Of a stretch of DNA of 64,000 nucleotides, positions 50,217 to 59,215 are shown in pieces. The translations under genes and the position numbers were made by a program. Location: positions 62,001 to 126,000 of the forward strand of contig NZ_NQMO01000004.1 in NCBI RefSeq assembly GCF_002257645.1. Reading direction: 5' to 3'. The stretch is from Paenibacillus sp. XY044. GTDB taxonomy: Bacteria > Bacillota > Bacilli > Paenibacillales > Paenibacillaceae. Every line of letters starts with the position of its first letter. The first letter of the stretch is position 1. The notes beneath the pieces were generated by a model, which saw only the letters and a program-made list of their open reading frames with translations, was not told the DNA's origin and did no database searches.

Positions 50217-51124
50217 CAAAAGATACCAGGAAAAAGATCAAGCAGTACCGTGTCCTGCTGCTGATGATGGTCCCAGCGGTCATTTATTACATCATTTTCA
50301 ACTATGCTCCGATGTATGGTGTGCTGCTGGCTTTTAAGAATTTCAAGATTACGCAGGGAATTTTAGGGAGTCCTTGGGTCGGGTTCAAGCATTTTGAAAT
50401 GATTTTTGAAGATCCCTACTTCTACACGGTACTACGCAACACGCTCATTATCAGTGTATACAAGCTTCTCTTTGGTTTCCCCGTTCCGATTCTGTTTGCC
50501 TTAATGCTAAGCGAGATTACCAGTACGAAATTCAAAAGGGTGGTACAGACGGTATCGTATTTGCCGCATTTCATCTCTTGGGTTGTATTAGGGGGGATTT
50601 TCTTTACGATTTTCTCGCTTGATGGTCCGGTCAATATGATTGTCCACCTGTTTGGCGGCGATAAAGCGCTCTTTCTGGCAGATGAACGATATTTTCGGAC
50701 GATTCTGGTTGTTACGTCCATCTTTCAGGGCTTTGGTTGGGGCTCGATCATTTATTTCGCTGCATTATCGAATATTGATCCCCAACTGCATGAAGCGGCT
50801 GTCATGGATGGCGCCGGACGCTTTCAACGGATGTTCCACATCTCCATCCCTATGCTTGCTCCTGTAATCGCTATCATGCTCATTCTGTCCATGTCGGGCA
50901 TACTGGATGCCGGATTCGATCAAATCTTCAATATGTACAATGTCAAAGTGTATAACGTCGCGGACATTATCGACACTTATGTGTACCGTAAAGGCCTGGT
51001 TGAAATGGACTACAGTTATGCTACAGCCGTAGGATTGTTCAAATCGGTCATCGCTTTGCTCTTGATTGTTACCGTCAATACTGTAGTGAAGCGGCTAGGC
51101 GGGAAGGAGCACGCATTATGGTAG
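50210..51124 (+). CDS. Sugar ABC transporter permease, LplB type
   Basis: A 304-residue CUT1 permease with six membrane helices. EAA loop EAAVMDGAGRFQRMFHISIP. The family hallmark NYAPMYGVLLAFKNFK is in the first helix region. The start overlaps a short leader frame and lacks an independent ribosome site. It forms the pore with the following permease; no ATPase gene is nearby. Confidence 0.9.
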   Translation: MLTKDTRKKIKQYRVLLLMMVPAVIYYIIFNYAPMYGVLLAFKNFKITQGILGSPWVGFKHFEMIFEDPYFYTVLRNTLIISVYKLLFGFPVPILFALMLSEITSTKFKRVVQTVSYLPHFISWVVLGGIFFTIFSLDGPVNMIVHLFGGDKALFLADERYFRTILVVTSIFQGFGWGSIIYFAALSNIDPQLHEAAVMDGAGRFQRMFHISIPMLAPVIAIMLILSMSGILDAGFDQIFNMYNVKVYNVADIIDTYVYRKGLVEMDYSYATAVGLFKSVIALLLIVTVNTVVKRLGGKEHALW

Positions 51125-51149
51125 AGTTTCTAACGAAGGAGCGGTCGGT

Positions 51150-52046
51150 ATGATGAACATCAAGAAGACGACGGGAGACAAAGTGGTGGACGCCCTGCTG
51201 TATCTGATTATGCTGCTGATCATGATCGCTACACTGTACCCGTTCTGGACGCAAATTGTCATTTCGCTTGACGGAGCGGATACGGAAGGAGCCGCTTATG
51301 CCACGGGCCTGGTTCTCTTCCCCAAGCAATGGACATTCGGAAGCTACAAACTGGCCATGGAGTTCGATGAACTGTGGAGAGGGTACTGGAATACCATTGT
51401 TCGTACGACCGTAGGTGTCGTTGTATCCGTATTCTTTACGGCGCTGTCCTCTTACCCGCTGGCCAAAAAAGACCTTCCGTTCAATCGGACGCTGACCAGC
51501 TTCATCCTTTTCACGATGCTCTTCGGCGGCGGCTTGATCCCTACTTACCTCATCATCAAAGAACTTCATATGCTGAACACGCTATGGGTACTTGTCATCC
51601 CCGGTATGATCGGATCATTCAACGTACTGATTATGCGAAATTTCTTCAGATCCATTCCACATGAACTGGAAGAATCGGCCCGAGTCGATGGCGCCGGCTA
51701 TCTTCGAATATTCGTTCAAATCGTCATTCCTCTCTCAAAACCCGTACTTGCCACCATTGCTCTGTGGGTCGGAGTCGGGCACTGGAATGCCTGGTTCGAC
51801 AGCATGATCTATATTTCAGATCCGCACAAGCAGGTGCTGCAAATTGTATTGCGCAAAATCATCATTCAGAACGATATGACAGATATCAATAATGTGATCC
51901 AGAACATAGGGAAGGAGACTGTCTTCTCCGGTAGGCAGCTGCAGGCGACGGTCGTCATGCTTTCCATTATTCCGATGCTCGTGGTATATCCGTTTATTCA
52001 GAAATATTTCGTTAAAGGCGTTATGATCGGCGCGGTTAAAGGTTGA
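51150..52046 (+). CDS. Sugar ABC transporter permease, LplC/YtcP type
   Basis: A 298-residue second permease with six predicted helices and EAA loop ELEESARVDGAGYLRIFVQI. It ends YPFIQKYFVKGVMIGAVKG, as in the family. GAAGGAGCGG precedes the ATG pair (MMNIKK). 25 bp after the first permease. Confidence 0.9.
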   Translation: MMNIKKTTGDKVVDALLYLIMLLIMIATLYPFWTQIVISLDGADTEGAAYATGLVLFPKQWTFGSYKLAMEFDELWRGYWNTIVRTTVGVVVSVFFTALSSYPLAKKDLPFNRTLTSFILFTMLFGGGLIPTYLIIKELHMLNTLWVLVIPGMIGSFNVLIMRNFFRSIPHELEESARVDGAGYLRIFVQIVIPLSKPVLATIALWVGVGHWNAWFDSMIYISDPHKQVLQIVLRKIIIQNDMTDINNVIQNIGKETVFSGRQLQATVVMLSIIPMLVVYPFIQKYFVKGVMIGAVKG

Positions 52047-52057
52047 ATAATCATGCT

Positions 52058-52071
52058 TGAAAGCGATTTCA
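52058..52071. promoter_or_regulatory. cre site (CcpA box)
   Basis: TGAAAGCGATTTCA fits the Bacillus cre consensus TGWNANCGNTNWCA at every fixed position and is nearly palindromic. It sits 18 bp upstream of the binding-protein start, after the permeases, so it would act as a roadblock or internal repression site for the distal genes. Confidence 0.65.
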
Positions 52072-52088
52072 AGAAAGGGATGATTAAA

Positions 52089-53681
52089 TTGAAGAGAAGC
52101 TGGTTGAACGGAATATTGGCAGGCGCCCTGCTTATCTCGGTCCTGTCGGCCTGCAGCAAGACGGAATCCACCAAGGGAGCCGATCCCGGCAGCTCCTCGG
52201 AGAATGGAACCAAGGCCGAGGAGAAGATGAAGCTGACATTCTGGAATTTGGATGATGCGACAACCACGAATTCACCCATTGTTGAGAAGCTGAAACAGGA
52301 GTACAACATCGATATTGATTTTATTAGTTCATCAAGAGATGCAATGAAAGAAAAACTGAACCTGATGATCGCTTCCAACGAGATCCCCGATTGGTGGAAG
52401 GAACCGAACTTTCCGGATTACGACAAGCTGATAGAGCAAGGGGTTGCGACTGAGATCCCGCAGAATCTAATAGAGCAGTATATGCCCAAATACGTTGCAT
52501 GGTTGAAAAGATATCTTGGCGACGATCCCTTCAAATATGTAAGAAGAGACGACAAAATCTATGGACTGCCGGTTATATGGGATATCGGAATCGACGGGAT
52601 CCAGCTTGCTTTCCGCAGTGACTGGATGAAGAAGGTCGGTTTCGCCAAAACGCCGGAAACGCTGGAAGAAATGGAAACAGCGCTTACCAAATTCCGAAAT
52701 GACGACCCGGACGGCAATGGCAAAAAGGACACCTATGGCATCACCGCTTCGGCAGATAATGTCGAATCGATGTTCAGTTCCGTATTTGGCGCCTTTGATG
52801 CGTATCCGAATATTTTCCGGGAAAAAGACGGCAAGATTGTCCGCGGCGAGATTGAGCCGGGGGCCAAAGAGGCGCTTACCGTGCTGAACCGCTGGTATAA
52901 AAATGAATTGATCGACCCTGAATTTGTCGTTAACAAAGGGAGTAACGTTGAGGATAAAGTGCTGGCCGACAAGATCGGCGCCATAGAATTCTACTGGTGG
53001 TCATTCCTTCCGGGCAATGCTTTCCTGGGCGGCGAACAATGGTATGACAAGCTCAAAAAGAAGCACCCGGATTTTAATTTTGAAACGGTGGGCGGCGTCA
53101 AGGGTCCAAATGGCAGCTACGGTATTTCGCAATACAATCCGGCTTACGCTTCCGGCATCATGTTCGGCAAGCAGCTGGCACAGGATCAAAACAAGCTGAT
53201 CAAATATATGCAGGTATTTGAAGCTACGGAGTTTGATCCGGCTAAGTATGAGCTGATGAACTTCGGCGTGGAAGGTCAGCACTGGAAGAAGAGTGATAAA
53301 GGTACGATCGAATTCATCCCGCCGTACGATGATGAAAAAGTACGCAAAAAAGCAGGAATCGGCGGCTTCTCTTTGCCAGGCTCCTTCAATGATTACAATT
53401 TCCAAACCGCATATACGTCGGATCAAGACTTGCGCAAATTGGCGCAAGATACCCGGGCGAAAGGTACACAAGTGATCGATATTCTATCACCGTTCAATAA
53501 GCCGGTGTATAACGATTATCAAGATAAATTGAGCCAGTTCACGCTCACCGCCTACATCGACTTTATAACGGGCCGCAAATCTCTTGATGAATTCGATAAA
53601 TTTGTTGCCGAGTGGAAGAAGATGGGCGGAGACAAGGTGCTGGAAGAAGCTCAAAAAATATATGATGAAAATTTAAAATAA
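52089..53681 (+). CDS. Extracellular solute-binding lipoprotein
   Basis: A 530-residue binding protein of the LplA type. Lipobox LSAC follows a short hydrophobic signal; mature Cys at about residue 22. A Ca-type loop DDPDGNGKKDTYG (about 205-218) is typical of the group. The TTG at 52089 follows AAAGGGATGA; a longer frame from 52053 would translate across the cre site. It is the ligand-capturing part of the YesMN-linked importer. Confidence 0.9.
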   Translation: MKRSWLNGILAGALLISVLSACSKTESTKGADPGSSSENGTKAEEKMKLTFWNLDDATTTNSPIVEKLKQEYNIDIDFISSSRDAMKEKLNLMIASNEIPDWWKEPNFPDYDKLIEQGVATEIPQNLIEQYMPKYVAWLKRYLGDDPFKYVRRDDKIYGLPVIWDIGIDGIQLAFRSDWMKKVGFAKTPETLEEMETALTKFRNDDPDGNGKKDTYGITASADNVESMFSSVFGAFDAYPNIFREKDGKIVRGEIEPGAKEALTVLNRWYKNELIDPEFVVNKGSNVEDKVLADKIGAIEFYWWSFLPGNAFLGGEQWYDKLKKKHPDFNFETVGGVKGPNGSYGISQYNPAYASGIMFGKQLAQDQNKLIKYMQVFEATEFDPAKYELMNFGVEGQHWKKSDKGTIEFIPPYDDEKVRKKAGIGGFSLPGSFNDYNFQTAYTSDQDLRKLAQDTRAKGTQVIDILSPFNKPVYNDYQDKLSQFTLTAYIDFITGRKSLDEFDKFVAEWKKMGGDKVLEEAQKIYDENLK

Positions 53682-53694
53682 TCTGTTAGAAAAG

Positions 53695-53745
53695 TGGGAG
53701 GCCTTATTCCAGCGTTAGATGAATAGGGGGCCTCCTTACATTTCC
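53695..53745 (+). terminator. Intra-operon hairpin
   Basis: GGAGGCCTTATTC...GAATAGGGGGCCTCC is a long stem with a weak T-rich tail, between the binding-protein and glycosidase genes. It may terminate part of the transcripts or protect the 3' end of the binding-protein mRNA. Confidence 0.65.
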
Positions 53746-53781
53746 TAAAACGTTAGAGGTCATTAAGGAGGAAACCAAACC

Positions 53782-56181
53782 ATGCTTAATATACAGGCTG
53801 GATCGATGGAAATTCGAATCAGCGATACCGGGGAAGTGACGGGGCTTTCAGATGCGGGAGGTCAGAAATCGTATATGAACACAGCGTACAATTCGCCGCT
53901 CATTCGTCTTGCGATCGGGCAGCAGTTAGAAGCGCCTTCAGCATCAAAATACCATGCGGCGTCCGGGGAGCTAACGTTACATTATCCTGGTGGCGCTATC
54001 GTGACCGTTTCCATAGCAAGCAGGGAATGTTACGCAACCTTTGAGGTGATCCGTATCGACGGTGCAGAACCGGATACCTTAATCTGGGGACCGATCGTCA
54101 TGTCGATTGACGCCTCAATCGGAGAGTCGGTAGGCGTTGTTCAAGGCGGTGATTTTGCCATCGGGATGCAGGCACTGAATATAAAAACCGTCGGGGGCTG
54201 GCCAGCCGAGCTGGAAAGGATAGCATATGTCCAGCCCACCTATGCCGTCAGCGACAATGCGGATTCCGGCGGAAGGCAGCTGTCCGACAATAAGTTCGAC
54301 TACGAAGTGTCTATAGCCTGGCCTGTAGTCAAGGGGGGGAGCTTGCTGCAGTCATTCGCCCGCAACAGGACCAAACCCGCGCATCGCCCGGTATGGAATT
54401 TGCCGAATGCAGAAGTAGAGTGCATGGACGGTGATGACGCCCATATTCCGGGAACCAAAATTGCCTTGTTCGGCTGTCCGGTTGATCGGGCGTTGGCGAC
54501 AATTGAAGCGATTGAGCTTGGGGAAGGGCTGCCTCATCCGGAATTTGAGGGTGTCTGGGGGAAAACGTCGCCCGTGGCTACCCGGTCTTATTTGATTACC
54601 GACTTTTCTGAGGAGACGATCCAAGCGGCCGTACGGTATACGAGGCTTGCCGGTTTGAACTATGTATACCATCCGGATCCGTTTGAGAACTGGGGGCATT
54701 TCAAGCTGAAGCCCAAGCATTTCCCTGACGGGGACCGAAGCTTGAAGCGATGTGTCGAGCTGGCGGAGAACGAAGGGGTGCATGTCGGCATTCATACCTT
54801 GTCCAACTTCACGACGCTGAACGATCCTTATGTTGCTCCCATTCCTGATGAAGAACTGGAAAAGGTCGGCACGGCGAAGCTGACGGCATCGATCCGATCG
54901 CTCGACGAGGAGATCGGGATCGAAGATCCTCGGCCGTTTACAGCCAACTTGTTCCGGCGTACGGCCAAAATTGATAAGGAACTCATCGAGTATGGCGGTG
55001 TTTCGGAGAACGCTCCGTGGAAGCTGACAGGTGTCAAACGCGGCATGCACGGAACCGCCCCGGCCCCGCATCTGGAAGGAACGGAAATCGGCCGTTTATG
55101 GGATCATCCATATGATGTTGTGTTCCCGAATATCCGGCTGCAAGACCGGTTCAGTGAACGGATTGGCGGATTGATGGCTGAGGCTGGACTAAAGCAAATC
55201 TCATTTGACGGTTTGGAAGGCTTGTATGCGACAGGACAGGACGGTTACGGCGTCAACCGGTTCGTGAATATGTGCTACGAGCGCTGGGGCAGCGAGGTCA
55301 TCAATGATGCGAGTATTGTTGTGCCCAATTATTTATGGCATATATTTACCCGTTTCAATTGGGGTGAACCGTGGGGTGCTCTCACCCGGGAAGGCCAGCT
55401 TGAACTTCGGCTTAGCAATCAGCGCTATTTCGAACGAAATTTCATACCTCCCATGCTTGGCTGGTTCCTGATCCGTTCTGCTTCGGAGCGCTTCGAAGCG
55501 ACTGCTCTGGATGAAATAGAATGGGTGCTGTCGAAAGCCGCAGGATTTAACGCCGGCTTCTCACTGGTGGCCGACATGGCTGTACTTGAGCGTAACGGCA
55601 ATATCAATATATTGCTCGATAGCGTGCGTGTCTGGGAGGAAGCCCGGCATGCGCAAGTTTTTACTGCTGAGCAGCGTCAGCGGCTTTGCGATGCGAAAAG
55701 CGACTGGCATCTGGAGGAAGCGGGAAGGGGGAGATGGAATCTGTATCCGATTGCTATTTCCAAACCGTTCGTTTGCAGCCCGGAAGAGCTGCAGCCCGGC
55801 CAACCAGGCGGTGCTGATTGGACTTTTTACAACAAGTATGCGGCTCAGCCCCTCCGTTTCTGCCTGCGCGTGATGCCTTCTTACGGCAATGAAGATGCAG
55901 TAGTAGAGCGTCCGACAATTTATACGAACGGCGCGTATATGACTTTTGAAACTGAAGTTGCTGTCAATGAGTATCTAGTCTGCGAGGGCACCTCCGAGGG
56001 CAAAATCTATGATCAGAACTGGAATCTCCTGAGAACCGTCAAGACATCCGCCGAGGCGCCGACTGTAGCCGCAGGCGGGCAGACATTGTCGTTCAGTTGC
56101 AAATTCAAGGGTGATCCCAAGCCGGTTGTCAGTGTTAAAGTGTTCACCCGGGGTGAACCGGAGCAGATCGAAGCGAATTAG
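53782..56181 (+). CDS. Putative glycoside hydrolase, family not assigned
   Basis: A 799-residue cytoplasmic protein without signal peptide. The N-terminal 250 residues look like a beta-sandwich; the middle (about 270-620) has alternating strand/helix features of a TIM barrel, with LNYVYHPDPFENWG, VHVGIHTLSNF and ISFDGLEGLYATG, the last resembling the strand-borne Asp of clan GH-D/GH31-like retaining enzymes; the C-terminal 150 residues are again beta-rich. Preceded by AAGGAGGAAA. Its place after the sugar importer suggests intracellular cleavage of the imported oligosaccharide. The family and bond cut are not known to me. Confidence 0.65.
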   Translation: MLNIQAGSMEIRISDTGEVTGLSDAGGQKSYMNTAYNSPLIRLAIGQQLEAPSASKYHAASGELTLHYPGGAIVTVSIASRECYATFEVIRIDGAEPDTLIWGPIVMSIDASIGESVGVVQGGDFAIGMQALNIKTVGGWPAELERIAYVQPTYAVSDNADSGGRQLSDNKFDYEVSIAWPVVKGGSLLQSFARNRTKPAHRPVWNLPNAEVECMDGDDAHIPGTKIALFGCPVDRALATIEAIELGEGLPHPEFEGVWGKTSPVATRSYLITDFSEETIQAAVRYTRLAGLNYVYHPDPFENWGHFKLKPKHFPDGDRSLKRCVELAENEGVHVGIHTLSNFTTLNDPYVAPIPDEELEKVGTAKLTASIRSLDEEIGIEDPRPFTANLFRRTAKIDKELIEYGGVSENAPWKLTGVKRGMHGTAPAPHLEGTEIGRLWDHPYDVVFPNIRLQDRFSERIGGLMAEAGLKQISFDGLEGLYATGQDGYGVNRFVNMCYERWGSEVINDASIVVPNYLWHIFTRFNWGEPWGALTREGQLELRLSNQRYFERNFIPPMLGWFLIRSASERFEATALDEIEWVLSKAAGFNAGFSLVADMAVLERNGNINILLDSVRVWEEARHAQVFTAEQRQRLCDAKSDWHLEEAGRGRWNLYPIAISKPFVCSPEELQPGQPGGADWTFYNKYAAQPLRFCLRVMPSYGNEDAVVERPTIYTNGAYMTFETEVAVNEYLVCEGTSEGKIYDQNWNLLRTVKTSAEAPTVAAGGQTLSFSCKFKGDPKPVVSVKVFTRGEPEQIEAN

Positions 56182-56272
56182 CAGCGCAGTGACAAGGAGC
56201 TTACTCAAATCGAGTCTGAGGTCGGGCGAATTTTGCTTGCTCACAATTTGCCCAAGTAGCTTACAGAGGACG

Positions 56273-56325
56273 ACAAAAAACGGACTGGTCAGGAATAAAT
56301 CCTTAGGCCAGTCCGGTTTGCAATG
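56273..56325. terminator. Bidirectional terminator of the glycan operon
   Basis: AAAAAACGGACTGG...CCAGTCCGGTTT, a stem of about 9 bp with A/T tails on both sides. Confidence 0.7.
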
Positions 56326-56535
56326 AATCTCTTTAATCATATTCTTCGTATAGCGTCTTTATTGAGGGTATTTTGTCTGAGAGATTGAAGAGATGAAGCT
56401 CTCAGCAATTAACGACCTAGCTCTTTTCCGACCTTTCACGTCAATTACGTACGGGTATATAAGGAAATTGAACAAAACAAGTACATACCATTTGATGATA
56501 TCCGGTTTGATCGCTAACTAGTGAAGTGATTAAGC

Positions 56536-56850
56536 TAACGGGAAACGATAGTTTAACATAAGGGAGCAGAATGCCGTGGGCCGGCAGCTGTTCCTTTTTT
56601 ATAATATCAGAAAGTATAAACTCCAGAGCCATTGCTTCCTGATATTACAAGAAAAACTTCCTTTAAACGCGGTCTGTCTTCTTTGAAAGTACGTCGATAG
56701 ACGTTTTTCTTATAATATCAGAAAGTATAAACTCCAGAGCCATTGCTTCATGATATTGCAAGAAAAACTTCCTTTAAACGCGGTCTGTCTTCTTTGAAGG
56801 TACGTCGATAGGCGTTTTTTCTTATTGAAGTAACGGGCAGCGCAGAATAT
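56536..56850 (+). repeat. AACGGG element interrupted by inserted tandem repeat
   Basis: Left arm TAACGGGAAACGATAGTTTAA at 56536, hairpin region GGAGCAGAATGCCGTGGGCCGGCAGCTGTTCC, and right arm TAACGGGCAGCGCAG at 56831. The arms are 295 bp apart; without the two 111-bp units the distance is 73 bp, the normal element spacing. Confidence 0.75.
56600..56821. repeat. Two tandem 111-bp units
   Basis: Units at about 56601-56711 and 56712-56822, differing at only a few positions. The length is 37 codons, and on the minus strand each unit reads as a protein-like tail (YRRTF KEDRPRLKEVF ...) ending in a stop, so it may derive from the 3' end of a gene. Not recognised. Confidence 0.75.
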
Positions 56851-57039
56851 ACGGAGCACAGCGCCGGTACGATGATCATTTATTCATCATCATGTCCACA
56901 CAATGCAAAATGTTGTCTCGTTCGTTCAAAGAATGATATCGTTTGGGCGTTTATCATAGCAGATAACACGATCAAAATTCATTTTCTTGTTAGTAGATAT
57001 TCACGACGTATGATGACTAAGAAAGGCGTGATGATAGAA

Positions 57040-59046
57040 ATGAAAAAAATCTATGTGGTAAACAAAACTCATCTTGACATTGGTTTTACCGATTTGGCAG
57101 AAAATGTATTGCACAAGTATTGCCATGATTACATTCAAAATGCAATCACATTAGCTGAAGACTTAAGAAAAGAGGGCAAAGATTTTGTTTGGACAACAGG
57201 CAGCTTTATTATTGAATATTACTTCAAAAACATGGATGAAGAAGCTTGTAAAAAGCTGGACGACGCCATAAAGAAAGGTTACATTCGCTGGCACGCCATC
57301 CCGTGTACGTTTGAATCGGAAGCAATGACACCTCAAACTCTACATTACATCATTTCAATCTCAAAGAAGTTAGATGCTCGCTATGGATACAAAACAACAA
57401 GCGCAAAGATGACGGACGTCCCAGGACATACGATCGGGATTGTTGATGAGTTGTATCGTCAAGGAATTAGATTCCTACACATTGGTGTAAATGGCTCGAG
57501 TTCCATACCAGAAGTTCCAGATACATTTCTATGGAAGCATGGCGAAAGTGAGATCATTGTCTCTTATTCAGACGACTATGGCGGCGTAATCGGAGTGGAT
57601 TGCATGGATAACAAGCTGGCATTTATGCATACTCATGATAATAGTGGTCCAGGAACACAAGAGAAAATTAACGCTTATTTGTCAAAAATGGCGAATGAGT
57701 ATCCAGACTATGAGCTTGAAATGACTTCCATGGATCAGTTTGCCAATGAACTTTGGGAAGTACGTGACCAACTGCCAGTGATTACAGAGGAGATTGGGGA
57801 CACATGGATTCACGGAACGATGTCTGATCCGAAAATCATTCGTGATTACCGGATTGTAACGAAATACATGTCTGATCACCAAATAGAAAATGATGATGCT
57901 AATTTCTATGCGATGTTAGTGCCAGAGCATACTTGGGGAATGGATATCAAACGCTATTTCAGTGACTATATGAACTATGAAAAGAAAGACTTCCAGCGAG
58001 CACGCAGTTTAGACCAAATTACCGATGCTGATTTAACCTACGCTTATGGAATTGTTAAAGATGCAACGGTTGGCGAAATGCAATTCACTTATAATGAGTG
58101 GACGGATCGTTCGTACAAATTTTATGAGTCTTCATGGAAAGAACAACGCAAGAACATTGATCGTGCAATCGCTTGTTTGGAGCCTGAAGATCAACATAAC
58201 ATTAAAAAACTGATCGAAGTTCCATATCCTATCTTTGAAAACCAAGGGATTGAATGTGGTTTGGAAGAATTGATTTCGGTAAACGGGTATCAAATAATGT
58301 TTGCTAGCGATGGTTCTATTACCCACTTAGAAAAGGATGGAATCCTTTACTTTGATCAGGACAACAAACTCGGGGTTCTGAGCTATACCATTGCCGGGCA
58401 AAATGACTATGATAACCTGCGTTACAACTATTTGCGTGAGCTGCAGCATAATTGGTGGGCCATTGACTTCTTAAAGCCAGGAATGGAGATTCAAAAACGC
58501 ATTCAATTGAATGAACATTTCACACCACATGTTATTAAATTAGTTAAGGAAAATGATTCGGTGATTGCCACTTTAAAGTATAGCCAAAGAGCTGTGGAGG
58601 AGTATGGTGCTCCAAGAGTGGTCAAGGTTAAATATCAATTTGGAGATAAAGTTGAAATTGCACTTTTATTACAGGATAAAGATGCCATTCGTTATCCGGA
58701 AATTTATTCTTTTGACATGACACCACGTTTGAATTCGCCATACTTAACGAAAATTCGTAAAATGGATACCGTGATTTCACCTTTTGCAGTGGTAGGTCAC
58801 GGAAATAAGCTGCAGCACATGATTGAAGAGTTAATTTACGATGGCAGCGATAAAAAAATCAATATTAAACCTATTGATGCCCCTCTGTTGGGAATCGGAA
58901 CCAATAACAATCTAAGCTATAACAACAAATACCATCAAGACAACAATAAATTTACGTTTACCCTATTGAACACCACATGGGGAACGAATTTCACGATGTG
59001 GTATGAAGAAGATATTTTCGCTCGTTTTGAGTTAGTGCTGGGATAA
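57040..59046 (+). CDS. DUF5054 protein, GH38-like alpha-mannosidase fold
   Basis: A 668-residue protein whose start KIYVVNKTHLDIGFTD is the His-x-Asp zinc motif of the GH38 alpha-mannosidase fold, as in the DUF5054 family. Further signs are WTTGSFIIEYYF, MTDVPGHTIG and VPEHTWGMDIKRYF; the C-terminal half is the GH38-type beta domain. No signal peptide, so it acts inside the cell. The ATG at 57040 gives the family start; ATG 57031 is nearer AAAGGCGTG. Its DNA is noticeably more A/T-rich than the glycosidase gene upstream, suggesting separate origin. Likely glycan breakdown; substrate unproven. Confidence 0.82.
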   Translation: MKKIYVVNKTHLDIGFTDLAENVLHKYCHDYIQNAITLAEDLRKEGKDFVWTTGSFIIEYYFKNMDEEACKKLDDAIKKGYIRWHAIPCTFESEAMTPQTLHYIISISKKLDARYGYKTTSAKMTDVPGHTIGIVDELYRQGIRFLHIGVNGSSSIPEVPDTFLWKHGESEIIVSYSDDYGGVIGVDCMDNKLAFMHTHDNSGPGTQEKINAYLSKMANEYPDYELEMTSMDQFANELWEVRDQLPVITEEIGDTWIHGTMSDPKIIRDYRIVTKYMSDHQIENDDANFYAMLVPEHTWGMDIKRYFSDYMNYEKKDFQRARSLDQITDADLTYAYGIVKDATVGEMQFTYNEWTDRSYKFYESSWKEQRKNIDRAIACLEPEDQHNIKKLIEVPYPIFENQGIECGLEELISVNGYQIMFASDGSITHLEKDGILYFDQDNKLGVLSYTIAGQNDYDNLRYNYLRELQHNWWAIDFLKPGMEIQKRIQLNEHFTPHVIKLVKENDSVIATLKYSQRAVEEYGAPRVVKVKYQFGDKVEIALLLQDKDAIRYPEIYSFDMTPRLNSPYLTKIRKMDTVISPFAVVGHGNKLQHMIEELIYDGSDKKINIKPIDAPLLGIGTNNNLSYNNKYHQDNNKFTFTLLNTTWGTNFTMWYEEDIFARFELVLG

Positions 59047-59059
59047 AAAGTCTAAAAAA

Positions 59060-59096
59060 AGAAGACAACAGGATCCTCCTGTGTGTCTTCTTTTTG
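59060..59096. terminator. Terminator after DUF5054
   Basis: AAGAAGACAACAGGA/TCCTGTGTGTCTTCTT hairpin followed by TTTTT. Confidence 0.85.
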
Positions 59097-59111
59097 GTTT
59101 AGATGCAGAAA

Positions 59112-59174
59112 TCAGGCACCCAGGAACATGTTCATGTCATCTTCCACATTGGTAATGCCGCCGATCCCGAAGTT
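59112..59174 (-). pseudogene. hcp: Detached 3' end of hcp
   Basis: On the minus strand 20 codons read NFGIGGITNVEDDMNMFLGA and stop. This is the usual C-terminus of hydroxylamine reductase (Hcp). The main hcp gene at the right end, on the same strand, stops abnormally at GVKNI, so the two are parts of one gene separated by about 3.2 kb. About 20 codons expected between them are missing. Confidence 0.75.
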
Positions 59175-59215
59175 TTGACCGGTTGGCTTTATTCAACTAA
59201 AGACCAGATTAGTTG
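59175..59215 (+). repeat. AACGGG element, degraded, at insertion edge
   Basis: GACCGGTTGGCTTTATTCAACTAA is the right half of the hairpin and arm seen at 34455-34478, then the arm decays (AGACCAGATTAG). It begins exactly where hcp homology ends. Confidence 0.65.

Larger units (their letters stand above)
56182..57039. other. Long gap with terminator, interrupted element and tandem repeat
   Basis: About 860 bp. Contains the terminator at 56275-56325, an element split by two 111-bp direct repeats (56536-56850), and an A/T-rich promoter region for the DUF5054 gene. The open frame reading into DUF5054 from 56872 has no coding look before 57030. Confidence 0.5.

Noticed and set aside
54352..55071. 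239-codon minus-strand frame inside the glycosidase-like gene
   Set aside because: Antisense shadow with no ribosome site or recognisable domain.
375..59215. Calling the AACGGG array a true integron with attC sites
   Set aside because: No integron integrase, attI-like site or GTTRRRY core pair is visible in the window; only the layout is analogous, so the claim is limited to an unexplained element.
375..59215. CRISPR array
   Set aside because: The repeated arms are kilobases apart, vary in sequence and have genes rather than spacers between them; no cas gene is seen.
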